64,000 bases of DNA from Anaerovibrio sp. JC8 (GCF_002100115.1 NZ_ANBM01000002.1:62001-126000), one strand, 5' to 3'; positions 45,359 to 54,963 are shown, numbered from the stretch's first letter. The notes: a model not told the origin generated them from the letters alone. A program made the numbers and translations.

Positions 45359-46229
45359 TTACTTCAATATTTCATTCAAATAGGCCTTAAAGTCCGCCCC
45401 CAGGTCCTCACGGCGCAGGGCAAACTCAACTGTAGCCTTCAAAAAGCCCAGCTTATCCCCCACATCATACCGCAAACCTTCAAAATTGTATGCCCATACC
45501 GGCTCATTCTTTGCCAGCACCTTCAAGGCATCAGTAAGCTGAATCTCGCCGCCCTTGCCCGGCGGAGTTTTTTTCCAATATATCAAAGATGGATGAAGAA
45601 ATAATGTAACGGCCCAGTACCGCCATATTGCTTGGGGCTTCCCCAACCTCAGGCTTTTCCACCATATCCGTTACCTTCAGCAGATTGGCACCGGCGATTT
45701 CCTCCCCGGCCACCACACCATAGGAGCTGACCTTGTCCTCGGGCACAAGCTGGCAGCCCAAAACGCTGCCGCCATAGGACTCATGAATGTCTATGAGCTG
45801 CTTTAAAGCCGGCTTTCCCTGGTTATAAACCACATCATCGCCCAACAGCACGGCAAAAGGCTCGCCCCCCATAAAGGAGCGGGCACAATAAATGGCATCC
45901 CCCAGCCCCCTCATGCTCTTCTGGCGGATGTAATGCACATTAATATCAGCAGTTTCCCGCACCATGGCCAGCAAATCATCCTTGTGCTTTTCCTCCAGCA
46001 TGGCCTCCAAAACCGGTGCAGAGTCAAAATGGTCCTCAATGGCTCTCTTGGCATGGCCGCTGATTATCAAAATTTCCTCAATACCACTGTCCAGTGCCTC
46101 TTCCACAATATACTGGATAGTAGGCTTATCAACTATTGGCAGCATCTCCTTTGGAGTTGCCTTGGTAGCCGGCAAAAAACGGGTACCAAACCCCGCTGCC
46201 GGGATAACTGCCTTCTTTATTTTCTGCAT
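45359..46229 (-). pseudogene. galU: UTP--glucose-1-phosphate uridylyltransferase, frameshifted
   Basis: Makes UDP-glucose. The first frame (46229 down) reads through VIPAAGFGTRFLPATKATPK, GLGDAIYCAR and LGRYIISSSIFDILEK, then leaves the family sequence at a run of seven A on the minus strand (45568-45574). Removing one A restores TPPGKGGEIQLTDAL and a normal end near 45359, giving 289 residues. So it is a single-base insertion in a homopolymer: a sequencing error, a real mutation or a slippage site. Everything else, including the lysine and metal motifs, looks intact. Confidence 0.88.
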
Positions 46230-46278
46230 AAAACTATCTCCATATCTTATTTTTTCAGTGCGTTATATTATATCATGT

Positions 46279-47289
46279 TTAACCATGTATATCCAAGAAC
46301 TGTATTTTCCCATGAATTTTGACCGTTTCAGAATTGGCCGGGAAGAAGATACAATCTCCTCTAAAAACCTTGATATATTCGTTCTCATTGATAAATAGAG
46401 TACCACACCCATTGGTACACAAAAGCACCCTAAAGGATGTCTCATCGGCACCATATTCCACCAGCTGCCGCACCCGCTCAGTATTTACCAGCATGCGATG
46501 AACCTCAAAATATTTGCAACGGCACAAAAGCTCCTTGGCACACCCCTGCCGGTATTTCATGGAACGAACAGGCTGCTTTGGTTTGCCGGAGCCCTTCAAA
46601 TTGGCTACGGCCAGGCCCTTTTCAATATGAAGCTCCCGTTTGTTGCCAAACTTATCAGTACGGTTATAGTCATATAGACGATAAGTGAGATTGGAGCTTT
46701 CCTGAATTTCTGCCACCAGCGCCCCAGCACCAATGGCATGTATAGTACCAGCCTCAATAAAAAAGACATCGTCCGGTTTAATTGATACCTTCTGTAAGTG
46801 CTTTTCCACCGTGCCATTTTCAATACTATGACGCATGGTATCTGCATCGACATCGTGATTTAACCCATAAACCAGTTGGGCATCCTGCTTGGCGTCCAAC
46901 ACATACCACATCTCTGATTTACCCAGCTGCCCATTTTCATACTTCTGGGCATATTCATCATCCGGATGCACCTGCACCGACAAATCCTTTTTGGCATCAA
47001 TAAATTTTATGAGAATAGGCAGCTCTCCCCTGGTTTGAGGGTGGTCTCCCAAAAATTCCGGATGCTCACTAAGCACATCACTAAGTGGCCTGCCATCAAA
47101 CTGTCCCCCGACAACGAAAGAAGGTCCATCAGGGTGAGTGGAGCATTCCCAGGTCTCTGCCAGAGGGCTCATATCTATATTTTTTGAAAAATCATCATTA
47201 AGCCGCCGACCGCCCCAGATATAATCCTTGCCGGTAGGCCGCAATAAAAAAGGCTTATTCAAGCCTGTACCTTTACTTGTTCCAATCAT
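46279..47289 (-). CDS. manA: mannose-6-phosphate isomerase class I
   Basis: Interconverts mannose 6-phosphate and fructose 6-phosphate. The 336-residue cupin protein has PTGKDYIWGGRRL near the start, then the zinc-binding QVHPDDEYAQ and the FIEAGTIHAIGAGALVAEIQ block. ATG at 47289 with AGGAG eight bases upstream is chosen; the open frame extends 13 codons further. The C-terminal cupin segment is short and ends IHGKIQFLDIHG. It stands next to galU and can feed GDP-mannose or GDP-fucose synthesis. Confidence 0.9.
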   Translation of the reverse strand: MIGTSKGTGLNKPFLLRPTGKDYIWGGRRLNDDFSKNIDMSPLAETWECSTHPDGPSFVVGGQFDGRPLSDVLSEHPEFLGDHPQTRGELPILIKFIDAKKDLSVQVHPDDEYAQKYENGQLGKSEMWYVLDAKQDAQLVYGLNHDVDADTMRHSIENGTVEKHLQKVSIKPDDVFFIEAGTIHAIGAGALVAEIQESSNLTYRLYDYNRTDKFGNKRELHIEKGLAVANLKGSGKPKQPVRSMKYRQGCAKELLCRCKYFEVHRMLVNTERVRQLVEYGADETSFRVLLCTNGCGTLFINENEYIKVFRGDCIFFPANSETVKIHGKIQFLDIHG

Positions 47290-47457
47290 GTTTATTTCTC
47301 CTGTTATCAACGATAAATACCGTACCATTATATCACTATATTATTATAACGCCATTGTTCAAATTTTTCTTCCAAAAGAAGAAAAAACTTCCAATTAGCG
47401 TTTCAACGAGTTTTAAGTGTCTCCCATCCAAACATCTTAAACCTCGTTATAAAAGAA

Positions 47458-47479
47458 AGGACCGGCTTTCGCCAGTCCT
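47458..47479 (-). terminator. terminator of the superoxide reductase gene
   Basis: A nine-base-pair stem with one mismatch and a TTTC loop (GAAA on the minus strand) is followed by TTTCTTTTAT, 38 bases after the stop. Confidence 0.82.
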
Positions 47480-47516
47480 CTGTAAATTCTCTTAACTTTT
47501 TAATAAAACTGCCCCA

Positions 47517-47885
47517 TCAAGCCTTCCAAAGACCATGGAGATTGCAGTACTCATAGGTTGCCACCAGGCTCTCGCCATCTGCCAGCAGGAAGCTTGATTC
47601 CGGCTTATCCTGTGGAGTCAGCTTCTTCATCTGGCAGCCATTGCTGGTCTCAATAACAATCCACTGAATGTAATGGGCATCGGTCATAGGATGCTCAACA
47701 CTGCCCACCTTAACGGTCACCTTGTTGCCATCTACAGTTACAGCCGGAACATGTTTTTCCTGGGCAGCATCGGTGGTACCAGGAATAAGCTCGGTCATTC
47801 CCTGGCCGCAGCAGGACAATGGGCCCTTAACATCGCTCAAGGCAGTAGTAATATTACCACACAAATCGCACTTGAAAAATCTCAT
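47517..47885 (-). CDS. desulfoferrodoxin / superoxide reductase
   Basis: Reduces superoxide in strict anaerobes without releasing oxygen. The 122-residue protein has an N-terminal desulforedoxin-type iron site (KCDLC and the adjacent CC pair in LSCCGQGM). The neelaredoxin domain has iron ligands: histidines in EKHVP, VEHPMTDAHYIQWI and the C-terminal CNLHGLW (Cys plus His). Both iron centres are complete. It is a single-gene unit, fitting an anaerobe that meets oxygen occasionally. Confidence 0.93.
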   Translation of the reverse strand: MRFFKCDLCGNITTALSDVKGPLSCCGQGMTELIPGTTDAAQEKHVPAVTVDGNKVTVKVGSVEHPMTDAHYIQWIVIETSNGCQMKKLTPQDKPESSFLLADGESLVATYEYCNLHGLWKA

Positions 47886-47987
47886 TTCGATTCACTCCCA
47901 TCAATACACACAATATTAACAAAATTACTCAAAACGGATATCTAGGCTAATTATATAACAGTAATATGAAAAATATAAGGAAAACTT

Positions 47988-49691
47988 TTAGAACTTAAAC
48001 TTCCTCAGTACAGTCTGTACATCCTGGGCGAGTTTAGCCAATGCGTCGGAGGCAGAGGCGATTTCCTCGGCGGAAGCGGACTGCTCTTCGGTGGCAGCGG
48101 ATACTGACTGCATTTCATCAGCTACACGGCGGGCACCGGTATCAATCTGGTGCATTTCATCGGTAATTCCTTCTGCCTGACGGGCAACAGTCTGAACTGT
48201 GTCAGCCATCTGGTTAACATTTTCACTAACCTGATTAACGATGCCGGCAATTTCATCAAATACCTGGCTCAGGCCCTCTACGGACTTGGTACCCTCGATT
48301 ACTGCATCATTGCCCTTGGCCATGGCATCCACAGCCTTGCTAGTATCATTCTGGATACCACTGATAAGCTGTGCTATCTGCTGGGCTGCCTCACCGGACT
48401 GCTCAGCCAGCTTTCTTACTTCCTCTGCTACAACGGCGAAGCCACGGCCCTGCTCACCGGCACGGGCTGCCTCGATGGCGGCATTAAGTGCCAGCAGGTT
48501 GGTCTGGCCAGCCAAATCGGAGATGGTGTCTACGATGGCACCAATTTCCTGGGAACGCTCGCCCAGCTTGTCTACCAGCTGAGAAGCATACTCGGAGCTC
48601 TGTCTAACACTATGAATCTGCTTAACGGAGCTGCCAACCTCCACAGTACCGGCAGAAGCCTTGTCTGCGGCCTGTCTGGACTTGTCAGCAACGCTTTCAG
48701 CTTCCTTGCTTATGTTTTCTACTGATTCGCTGATCTTAATAACCTCGGAGCTGCCCTTATCTACAGCCACCTGCTGCTTTTCAACTATTTCGGCAGCACC
48801 GGTTACGGACTGGGCTACGGATACAGCTGCATCCGCAGACTGCATTGAGCTTGCAGTAAGCTCCTCAGAAGCGGAAGCTATCTGCTCAGCACTCTTTGAT
48901 ACTTCACTGAGGAAGTAATTTACAGACTTGGACATTTCAAAGAGGGCACGCTCCACATCACCAAATTCATCCCCACGAGTTGAGGCACGGCCTTCAATAA
49001 CAAAGTTACCACTCTTAAGACGATCACAGGTATCAATCATGTCATTAAGAGGTGACTTGATTGCCCTGATAATAACCATGCTAACAAGGAGAAGCAAAAC
49101 AAAGCAGATAACAATACAAACCACCATGGTACGGGTTGCACTCTTGCTGGCTTCCTGATTGGCCTCATTTACGGCTGCTGCTTCTTCAACAGCTTCCTTG
49201 GTCAACGCCTTCAACTGATCGCGCAGCTTGGTGGTATCATCCTTGGCCGCTCTGTTGTACTCAGCAGTACCAGCTTCTGATCCACCGGCTTTTACAGCAT
49301 CAATAACAGCTGGCAGAGATACTTTAAATTTATTCCAGGTTCCCAATACTTCCTTAACCTTGGCATCCTTGGCAGGATCATCCTTTACCAAAGCAGCATA
49401 TGCATTGATTTCTTCATCAAAGGAAGCGATATCCTTGGCCTGGGATTTCTTTACTTCATCACAACGAACCGGATCAGCAATAGCCTGCATGGAACGAACC
49501 TGGATGGTTCTCATTTTCTCTGTGGCACTGCCCAGCATATCTACGCTCTGAAGCTCACGGGCATAAAGATAATCCAGCTCCACTGCTGCCTGGTCAATGG
49601 ATGAATACCCTTTATAACCCACGAACAGCATACCAATAATACTGATAGCCACCAAAATTAAAATTTTTGCCGTAACCTTTAAATCATTCAT
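47988..49691 (-). CDS. methyl-accepting chemotaxis protein
   Basis: Chemoreceptor of 567 residues. Transmembrane segments near 8-28 and 188-210 frame a four-helix-bundle sensor domain ([19 protein letters not shown] start). HAMP follows (about 210-262). The cytoplasmic helical domain has the conserved tip [20 protein letters not shown]. There is no C-terminal NWETF pentapeptide, so adaptation enzymes would bind elsewhere. It is a single gene; the ligand is unknown. Confidence 0.93.
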   Translation of the reverse strand: MNDLKVTAKILILVAISIIGMLFVGYKGYSSIDQAAVELDYLYARELQSVDMLGSATEKMRTIQVRSMQAIADPVRCDEVKKSQAKDIASFDEEINAYAALVKDDPAKDAKVKEVLGTWNKFKVSLPAVIDAVKAGGSEAGTAEYNRAAKDDTTKLRDQLKALTKEAVEEAAAVNEANQEASKSATRTMVVCIVICFVLLLLVSMVIIRAIKSPLNDMIDTCDRLKSGNFVIEGRASTRGDEFGDVERALFEMSKSVNYFLSEVSKSAEQIASASEELTASSMQSADAAVSVAQSVTGAAEIVEKQQVAVDKGSSEVIKISESVENISKEAESVADKSRQAADKASAGTVEVGSSVKQIHSVRQSSEYASQLVDKLGERSQEIGAIVDTISDLAGQTNLLALNAAIEAARAGEQGRGFAVVAEEVRKLAEQSGEAAQQIAQLISGIQNDTSKAVDAMAKGNDAVIEGTKSVEGLSQVFDEIAGIVNQVSENVNQMADTVQTVARQAEGITDEMHQIDTGARRVADEMQSVSAATEEQSASAEEIASASDALAKLAQDVQTVLRKFKF

Positions 49692-49745
49692 CCTTCATAC
49701 CTCCCTTTTGGAGAATACCACAACTTGCCTGCACCCACCAAAATA

Positions 49746-49772
49746 TTATCTCTTTTATTGGACTTAGTTTTA
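49746..49772 (-). promoter_or_regulatory. possible sigma-28 type promoter for the chemoreceptor
   Basis: The minus strand has TAAA, a 15-base gap and AGAGATAA, which resembles the flagellar sigma consensus (TAAA, 15 bases, GCCGATAA) only in its second half. It overlaps the end of the phosphofructokinase gene. Weak evidence. Confidence 0.3.
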
Positions 49773-50747
49773 TGCCAAAACCTTGGACAGTCTGATAAAC
49801 TCCGTATCCAGAGTCTTGCGGTTATTCGTGGCCTCATCAATAGGAATCTCTACTACAACCCCTGTATCGAATCCTACCACCACGTCCTTCTTGCCCTCTA
49901 TCATAGCCAGCACAGCCTTTTCCCCCAGCATGCTGGAATTAATACGGTCCTCAACTGTTGGTGAGCCGCCCCGCTGAATATGACCAAGCACCGTAACCCT
50001 GGTGTCTATCTCGGTCTTCTCCTGAATCTGCTTGCCCAGCTCTGTGGTGGTAACTCCCATGCCCTTCAGGGCACCGTCTGCCACTACCAGCAGGCTGTAC
50101 TTCTTGCCCTTGGCATAATCTGCCCGAATTTCCTCGCAAATCTGGTCAATGTTGGACTTGGTCTCAGGCACCAGCACATACTCGGCCCCGCCGGCAATAC
50201 CGGCTGTCATGGCCAACCACCCGGAGGTCTTGCCCATAACCTCTATCAGAACTATACGGCGATGGGCACAGGCCGTATCACGGAGCTTGTTGATGGCATC
50301 CACCACCGTATTGGCTGCCGTATCGGAGCCAATGGTATAATCTGTACCCCACACGTCATTTTCAATGGTTCCCGGAATACCGATAACCGGCATGCCGAAT
50401 TCCTTGCTCATGGTAGCCGCACCCTTGATGCTGCCACTTCCACCTATGACTATGAGTCCCTCAATACCATGCTTTTTCAGATTCTCATAACCCTGACGGC
50501 GGCCATCCTCCTCAAAGAACTCACCGCTACGGGCAATTCCAAGGAAGGTGCCTCCCCGCTGAATCATGTCCCCTACGCTGCGGGTGGTGAGCTCCTCAAT
50601 TTCATCATTAATAAGTCCCCTGTAGCCGTTGTGAACGCCCCAGATATGGACGCCCTGGTGTACTGCGGTCCGGACTACGGCCCTGATGCAGGCATTCATG
50701 CCCGGGCAGTCGTTGCCGCTGGTTAGTACAGCAATATTTTTTACCAT
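49770..50747 (-). CDS. pfkA: 6-phosphofructokinase family protein with altered active site
   Basis: Aligns along its whole 325 residues with ATP-dependent PfkA (IAVLTSG, RGGTFLGIAR, GTDYTIG, LGHIQRGGSP). Several key positions differ, however. GGDGS is GGSGS (S104 in place of the Mg-ATP aspartate), TIDND is TIEND (E129 in place of the catalytic aspartate, D127 in E. coli numbering), SGGD is SGND and EVMGR is EVMGK. Activity may be lowered or different. ATG at 50747 uses AGGGGG, supplied by the repeat unit upstream. Another Pfk elsewhere in the genome is possible. Confidence 0.85.
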   Translation of the reverse strand: MVKNIAVLTSGNDCPGMNACIRAVVRTAVHQGVHIWGVHNGYRGLINDEIEELTTRSVGDMIQRGGTFLGIARSGEFFEEDGRRQGYENLKKHGIEGLIVIGGSGSIKGAATMSKEFGMPVIGIPGTIENDVWGTDYTIGSDTAANTVVDAINKLRDTACAHRRIVLIEVMGKTSGWLAMTAGIAGGAEYVLVPETKSNIDQICEEIRADYAKGKKYSLLVVADGALKGMGVTTTELGKQIQEKTEIDTRVTVLGHIQRGGSPTVEDRINSSMLGEKAVLAMIEGKKDVVVGFDTGVVVEIPIDEATNNRKTLDTEFIRLSKVLA

Positions 50748-50756
50748 CAATATTAC

Positions 50757-50797
50757 CCCCTCATCCGCCCTTCGGGTATCCTTCCCCCAGGGGAAGC
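50757..50797. repeat. dispersed intergenic palindromic repeat, copy 2
   Basis: A CTCATCCG start, CCCTTCGGG hairpin and CTTCCCC-CAGGGGAAG stem have the same layout as the unit at 43155-43204. It lies exactly between the smpB stop codon and the pfkA start and provides the purine-rich ribosome site of pfkA. Confidence 0.65.
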
Positions 50798-51267
50798 TAT
50801 CTTTGGCGGTCTCTTAAATCACGTTCCACATCCCTGCGGACAGCTTTATCTTTGAGATCCTGACGCTTATCATAGTTGTGCTTGCCACTGGCCAACGCAA
50901 TTTCTATTTTTGCACGACCCTTAACAAAGTATATTTTCAACGGAACTATGGTAAAACCCTTCTCCCGGGTCTTACTAAATAATTTTATTATTTCCTGTTT
51001 ATGCATCAAAAGCTTGCGGGGCCTGCGTTCGTCGTGATTAAAAATATTTCCGTGGTCATACGGACTGATGTGCATATTTACAATAAATATCTCACCATTT
51101 TTAATTTCGGCGTAGCTGTCCTTAAGATTTGCCTTGCCCTCCCGCAGGGATTTTACTTCAGTTCCCTGAAGGACCAGCCCTGCTTCGAAGGTGTCGTGAA
51201 TAAAATAGTCGTGGCGGGCCTTGCGGTTTTCGCAGACTATTTTGGTTCCTGTATTCTTTCTTCCCAT
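50797..51267 (-). CDS. smpB: SsrA-binding protein SmpB
   Basis: Partner of tmRNA in ribosome rescue. The 156 residues contain [41 protein letters not shown], split here as [14 protein letters not shown] and KDSYAEI. The C-terminal basic tail [20 protein letters not shown] enters the decoding site. It lies downstream of rnr, the common pairing. No tmRNA gene was found in the window. Confidence 0.96.
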   Translation of the reverse strand: MGRKNTGTKIVCENRKARHDYFIHDTFEAGLVLQGTEVKSLREGKANLKDSYAEIKNGEIFIVNMHISPYDHGNIFNHDERRPRKLLMHKQEIIKLFSKTREKGFTIVPLKIYFVKGRAKIEIALASGKHNYDKRQDLKDKAVRRDVERDLRDRQR

Positions 51268-51288
51268 AAAAAATTTAAATCTCCATAT

Positions 51289-51427
51289 ATTGCTCAGTAT
51301 TGGTCCATATGCGGAACGCTCGCGCTCTCTAGTTTACCTAGTGGTACTAAGCTCATTCTGCGCTTTCAGCTTGAATTCACTAAGTACCAAGGTAAAATAT
51401 GTCCTCATATAGACCATACTGAGCAAT
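51289..51427. repeat. 139-bp palindromic element between rnr and smpB
   Basis: Arms at 51289-51314 and 51403-51427 match over about 25 bases with one gap and two mismatches. Inner arms at 51333-51352 and 51378-51396 continue the foldback. It begins four bases after the rnr stop codon on the minus strand and ends before the smpB ribosome site. No T-run follows, so it is not a standard terminator. It may be a decayed miniature element or an RNase-processing hairpin. Confidence 0.7.
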
Positions 51428-51431
51428 CATA

Positions 51432-53795
51432 CTATATTTCAACAATTATATTATCTTTATTCTTTCTTTTCTTTACCGACTTGTGGTCGTGCTTATTGCG
51501 TTTGGAAGCCTTGGTCTTCTTTTTAGGCCTTTCAGAAGCAACCTTTTCAACTTTTTTCTTCTTATCCTTAGACGGCTTTTTGCGGTCAAATTTCTTGGCG
51601 GATTTTTTGTCTGACTTGCCAGTTTTCTTCTCCGCTTTAGTTGATTTTTTGCCGGCCTTTGTAGCCTTGCTGATTTTCTCCTTGGACTTTTTGCCAGAGG
51701 ATTTTTCTTTTGGCTTGCGGTCAGAAGAATTTTCCATCAGCAGGGCCCGTGAATCACAGTTGTCCTTAACCACGAAATCCAGCGATTTTTCCTCTACGCT
51801 GGCCCTTACCAGAATTACCTCCACCGTATCACCCAGCTGGTAGCTGCGGTGATGATGATTGCCAACCAAAGCATAGCGGGACTCTACGTAATCATAGTAG
51901 TCGTCCTTCAGGGTGGTCATGTGAACCAGACCCTCGACGCCATTATCCAGCTCCACAAAGAAGCCAAAGCCCGTAACGCTGCTGATAACCCCTTCAAAGG
52001 TATCACCAACGAACTGCTCCATGTATTCAACCTTCTTCAGATCCGTGGTATCCCGCTCGGCAGATACGGCTATGCGCTCCCGCTTGGAGGCGTGGTCAGC
52101 CATTTCCGGCAGATTGGTAATAAGCTGCTCCCGGCGTGCCTTAGGAATACTGCCTGTTGGGAAGCTCTCCCGAAGCAGGCGGTGTACTATCAAATCCGGA
52201 TAGCGGCGGATTGGTGAAGTGAAGTGAGTATAATATTCGGCAGCCAACCCGAAATGTCCTTCATTTTCTGCTGCATATCTTGCCTGCTGCATGGAACGAA
52301 GTGACACGGTGCTGAGTATCTTTTCCTCCGGCCTCCCGGCGATTTTCTCCAGGGCAATCTGCAGCTCCTTTGGACGCACGTTCCCCTCTGGAGAGGTCTT
52401 TATATGCAAGCCGAAGGTTCCCATAAGACGGTTCAGGGCCTCTATCTTGCTTGGCTCCGGTGTCTCATGGATACGGTACATAAACGGCTGCTTACGGCGG
52501 CACATGTGCTCTGCCACGGTTTCATTAGCAGCCAGCATACACTGCTCCACAATGGACTCGCCCAGATTGCTGACCCGCTTCTTTAAGCCCACAGCCCGGC
52601 CATTTTCATCAAGCTTAACCTTGATTTCCGGCACCTCAAAATTAATGGATCCCCGGCTATGGCGATGCTTGTACATGGCATTGCGGACTTCCTCCAAATT
52701 ATACAGCAGTGGCAATATATCCTCATTATCCCGGCAGAAATCCACATCCCGGTCCACCAGAATCTTATTCACCAGAGTATAGGTCAGACGGCGGTATACA
52801 TGAACCACCACCGGCAAAATCTTGTACTTGGTCACCATGCCCTCAGGACTGATTTCCATCTCACAGGCCATGGACAGGCGGTCTACTCCCGCATTAAGGC
52901 TGCAGATACCATTGGAAAGCTCCTTGGGCAGCATCGGAACTACCCTATCCACCAGATACACACTGGTGCCTCTGGCCTGGGCCTCAATATCCAATGGCTG
53001 ATTTTCCCGCACATACCAGCTGACATCGGCGATATATACACCAAGGAAGAAGCTGCCGTCATCGTGCTTTTCCACATAGACGCCATCGTCCAAGTCCTTG
53101 GCATCTTCACCATCAATGGTGACGATCTTAAGATGTCGGCGGTCCTCCCGGCCATCTTTGCCAATATGCTCCTCTGCCTTAATGGACTGCTCCACGGCAT
53201 TGGCGGCCTGCTGAACAACCTGAGGGAATTCCTCTGCCAGATCGTACTGACGCATAATGGAGAGAATATCCACCCCTGGAGCACCGGATTTTCCCAGCAC
53301 CTCCACAATATGGCCCTCGGCCTTGCGGCCCTCCTCAGGCCACTGGGTAACCTCCACCACTACCTTGTCCCCGGTCTTGGCACCCAAAAATTGTCCTGCG
53401 GGAATATAAATATCCTCCCTTATACGGGTATCATCAGGAGATACAAAGCCGAAATTGCGGCTGGCGGAAAAAATGCCAACAATCTTGCTGTTGGCCCGCT
53501 CTATGACCTTATATACCTCCCCCTCCTTGGAACGTCCCGGAGTGACAGCGTACTGAGGAAACAGGCGCACCTGCACCTTGTCGCCGTTCATGGCAGTATT
53601 AAGGCCGGATTTTAAAATGAATATGTCATCCTCATTCTTTTGCATCCCCTCAGGGGTCACAAAACCAAAACCACGGCTGGACAGGGCCAATGTTCCTGTT
53701 ACCAGATCCTCAGCCGCAGGCTCCTTATGAATTATTTTATTTTTTACTTGTTTTATTTTCTTGTTTATTTTTTTATGTTGTAATTTTCTCTTCAT
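51432..53795 (-). CDS. rnr: ribonuclease R
   Basis: 3'-5' exoribonuclease that degrades structured RNA and assists tmRNA-mediated decay. The 787 residues comprise a lysine-rich start, cold-shock domains (about 30-200) and an RNB domain with the metal-binding aspartates in VTIDGEDAKDLDDGV. HFTSPIRRYPDLIVHR and an S1 domain (about 615-695) follow. A very basic tail (about 700-787), made of repeated K-rich segments, probably contacts RNA or ribosomes. Confidence 0.95.
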   Translation of the reverse strand: MKRKLQHKKINKKIKQVKNKIIHKEPAAEDLVTGTLALSSRGFGFVTPEGMQKNEDDIFILKSGLNTAMNGDKVQVRLFPQYAVTPGRSKEGEVYKVIERANSKIVGIFSASRNFGFVSPDDTRIREDIYIPAGQFLGAKTGDKVVVEVTQWPEEGRKAEGHIVEVLGKSGAPGVDILSIMRQYDLAEEFPQVVQQAANAVEQSIKAEEHIGKDGREDRRHLKIVTIDGEDAKDLDDGVYVEKHDDGSFFLGVYIADVSWYVRENQPLDIEAQARGTSVYLVDRVVPMLPKELSNGICSLNAGVDRLSMACEMEISPEGMVTKYKILPVVVHVYRRLTYTLVNKILVDRDVDFCRDNEDILPLLYNLEEVRNAMYKHRHSRGSINFEVPEIKVKLDENGRAVGLKKRVSNLGESIVEQCMLAANETVAEHMCRRKQPFMYRIHETPEPSKIEALNRLMGTFGLHIKTSPEGNVRPKELQIALEKIAGRPEEKILSTVSLRSMQQARYAAENEGHFGLAAEYYTHFTSPIRRYPDLIVHRLLRESFPTGSIPKARREQLITNLPEMADHASKRERIAVSAERDTTDLKKVEYMEQFVGDTFEGVISSVTGFGFFVELDNGVEGLVHMTTLKDDYYDYVESRYALVGNHHHRSYQLGDTVEVILVRASVEEKSLDFVVKDNCDSRALLMENSSDRKPKEKSSGKKSKEKISKATKAGKKSTKAEKKTGKSDKKSAKKFDRKKPSKDKKKKVEKVASERPKKKTKASKRNKHDHKSVKKRKNKDNIIVEI

Positions 53796-53829
53796 GTTTA
53801 TCTCTCAAAAATATGCAATACATTATATG

Positions 53830-53871
53830 TAGTCATGGGGTTGCTGAGTTAAACATTTAGTCCCATGACTA
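53830..53871 (-). terminator. hairpin after the esterase gene
   Basis: A perfect ten-base-pair stem (TAGTCATGGG arms) with a 22-base loop lies nine bases after the stop codon. The downstream minus strand lacks a clear T-run. Confidence 0.5.
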
Positions 53872-53879
53872 TTATCATT

Positions 53880-54623
53880 TTATGAGTGCTCACGAATAAA
53901 TTCGTCAATAAGGGCAAAGGCCTTATCCCGCTCGCAGCCTATTGTTATCAAATGGCCAGACTCCTCCAGCCATACCAGTTCCTTTTCATAGCTTCCGGAC
54001 AAATCGTATATTTTGTTGGCACTGCGGTCCCGGGCAGTGTGATCGTTGTGGCTATGTATTACCAGCATAGGGCACTTCACCCGTGGCAGCTCCCGCTTAG
54101 TTCTGTCAATGAGGTCAAGGAGCTCATGAACGGACATCATTGGATATTCCCCATAAGAGGCATTGCACACCTGGGGCACATCAAAATGCATCCGCTTCTT
54201 TTTAGGCCAGTATTTGTTACAGCAAAATTCCTTGGCCGGCAGCCTGTAAAGCTGTTTGTCCTCATGAATATAAATAGGGGCAGCCAAGGAACAGCAGCAT
54301 ACCACATGAGCATTGGCGGACAATATAATGCTAAGCAGACCTCCCATGGACTGGCCCACTACAGAAATTTTGTCGCACATAGAGGCCAATATGGAATAAC
54401 CATCACACACGGAATCATACCAGTCCTCCGCCGTCATATGAGCCATATCCTCGGTGGTGGTTCCATGACCGGCCAGACGTACCCCCAACACAGTATAACC
54501 CCTGTCGTTGAGATAACGTCCCAATAAAGACATTTCTGCCGGAACTCCGGTGAATCCGTGAATTAAAAGAATGCCGTGTGGGCCTCCCTTCATGAAGAAA
54601 GGCTCGCCGCCGTTAATAATCAT
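53880..54623 (-). CDS. alpha/beta hydrolase (carboxylesterase/lipase type)
   Basis: Cytoplasmic serine hydrolase of 247 residues. The oxyanion segment is GILLIHGFTGVPAEM, the nucleophile elbow VVGQSMGGLLSI, and the acid and histidine appear in HSHNDHTARDRSANK and LEESGHLITIGCERD. It resembles the Est30-type carboxylesterases that often lie between secG and rnr in Firmicutes. ATG at 54623 with AAAGGA nine bases upstream is chosen over the longer open frame. Natural substrate unknown. Confidence 0.88.
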   Translation of the reverse strand: MIINGGEPFFMKGGPHGILLIHGFTGVPAEMSLLGRYLNDRGYTVLGVRLAGHGTTTEDMAHMTAEDWYDSVCDGYSILASMCDKISVVGQSMGGLLSIILSANAHVVCCCSLAAPIYIHEDKQLYRLPAKEFCCNKYWPKKKRMHFDVPQVCNASYGEYPMMSVHELLDLIDRTKRELPRVKCPMLVIHSHNDHTARDRSANKIYDLSGSYEKELVWLEESGHLITIGCERDKAFALIDEFIREHS

Positions 54624-54650
54624 GGTGATTATTCCTTTCATAAATAAAAA

Positions 54651-54692
54651 ACGCCTACTATCTACCATAAAGCTATGATGGATAGTAAGCGT
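54651..54692 (-). terminator. terminator of secG
   Basis: A 12-base-pair stem with one mismatch is followed by TTTTTTATTT on the minus strand, 12 bases after the secG stop. Confidence 0.85.
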
Positions 54693-54703
54693 CTGGTGTC
54701 TAA

Positions 54704-54928
54704 TCACATAGTCATCTTTGCGATAACCAGGGTGACTACTGCAAAAAGAATTGCAAAGACTACAGTTACTCTTGCCAGCAATGCATCCATACCACGGGCA
54801 CTGCTGCTGAATACTGTGTCACTGCCGCCGCCCAGGCCCATGCCTGCAGACTTTGGAGACTGAGCCAGCACTGAACCGATCAGTACAATAGCTACCAATG
54901 CATCTATTACCATTAAAACCGTAAGCAT
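54704..54928 (-). CDS. secG: preprotein translocase subunit SecG
   Basis: Accessory subunit of the SecYEG channel. The 74-residue protein has two transmembrane helices (about 2-20 and 51-72) joined by the glycine- and serine-rich loop SAGMGLGGGSDTVFSSSARG, which is diagnostic. The second helix follows ALLARVT. ATG has GGAGG eight bases upstream and its own promoter. The secG, esterase, rnr, smpB order is widespread in Firmicutes. Confidence 0.95.
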   Translation of the reverse strand: MLTVLMVIDALVAIVLIGSVLAQSPKSAGMGLGGGSDTVFSSSARGMDALLARVTVVFAILFAVVTLVIAKMTM

Positions 54929-54963
54929 CTACGGACCTCCTATTCCATCTCAAAGTATAGTAT

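Noticed and set aside
51289-51427. tmRNA or tRNA gene next to smpB
   Set aside because: The foldback has no tRNA-like acceptor with CCA, no T-loop GTTCGA-type sequence and no tag reading frame.
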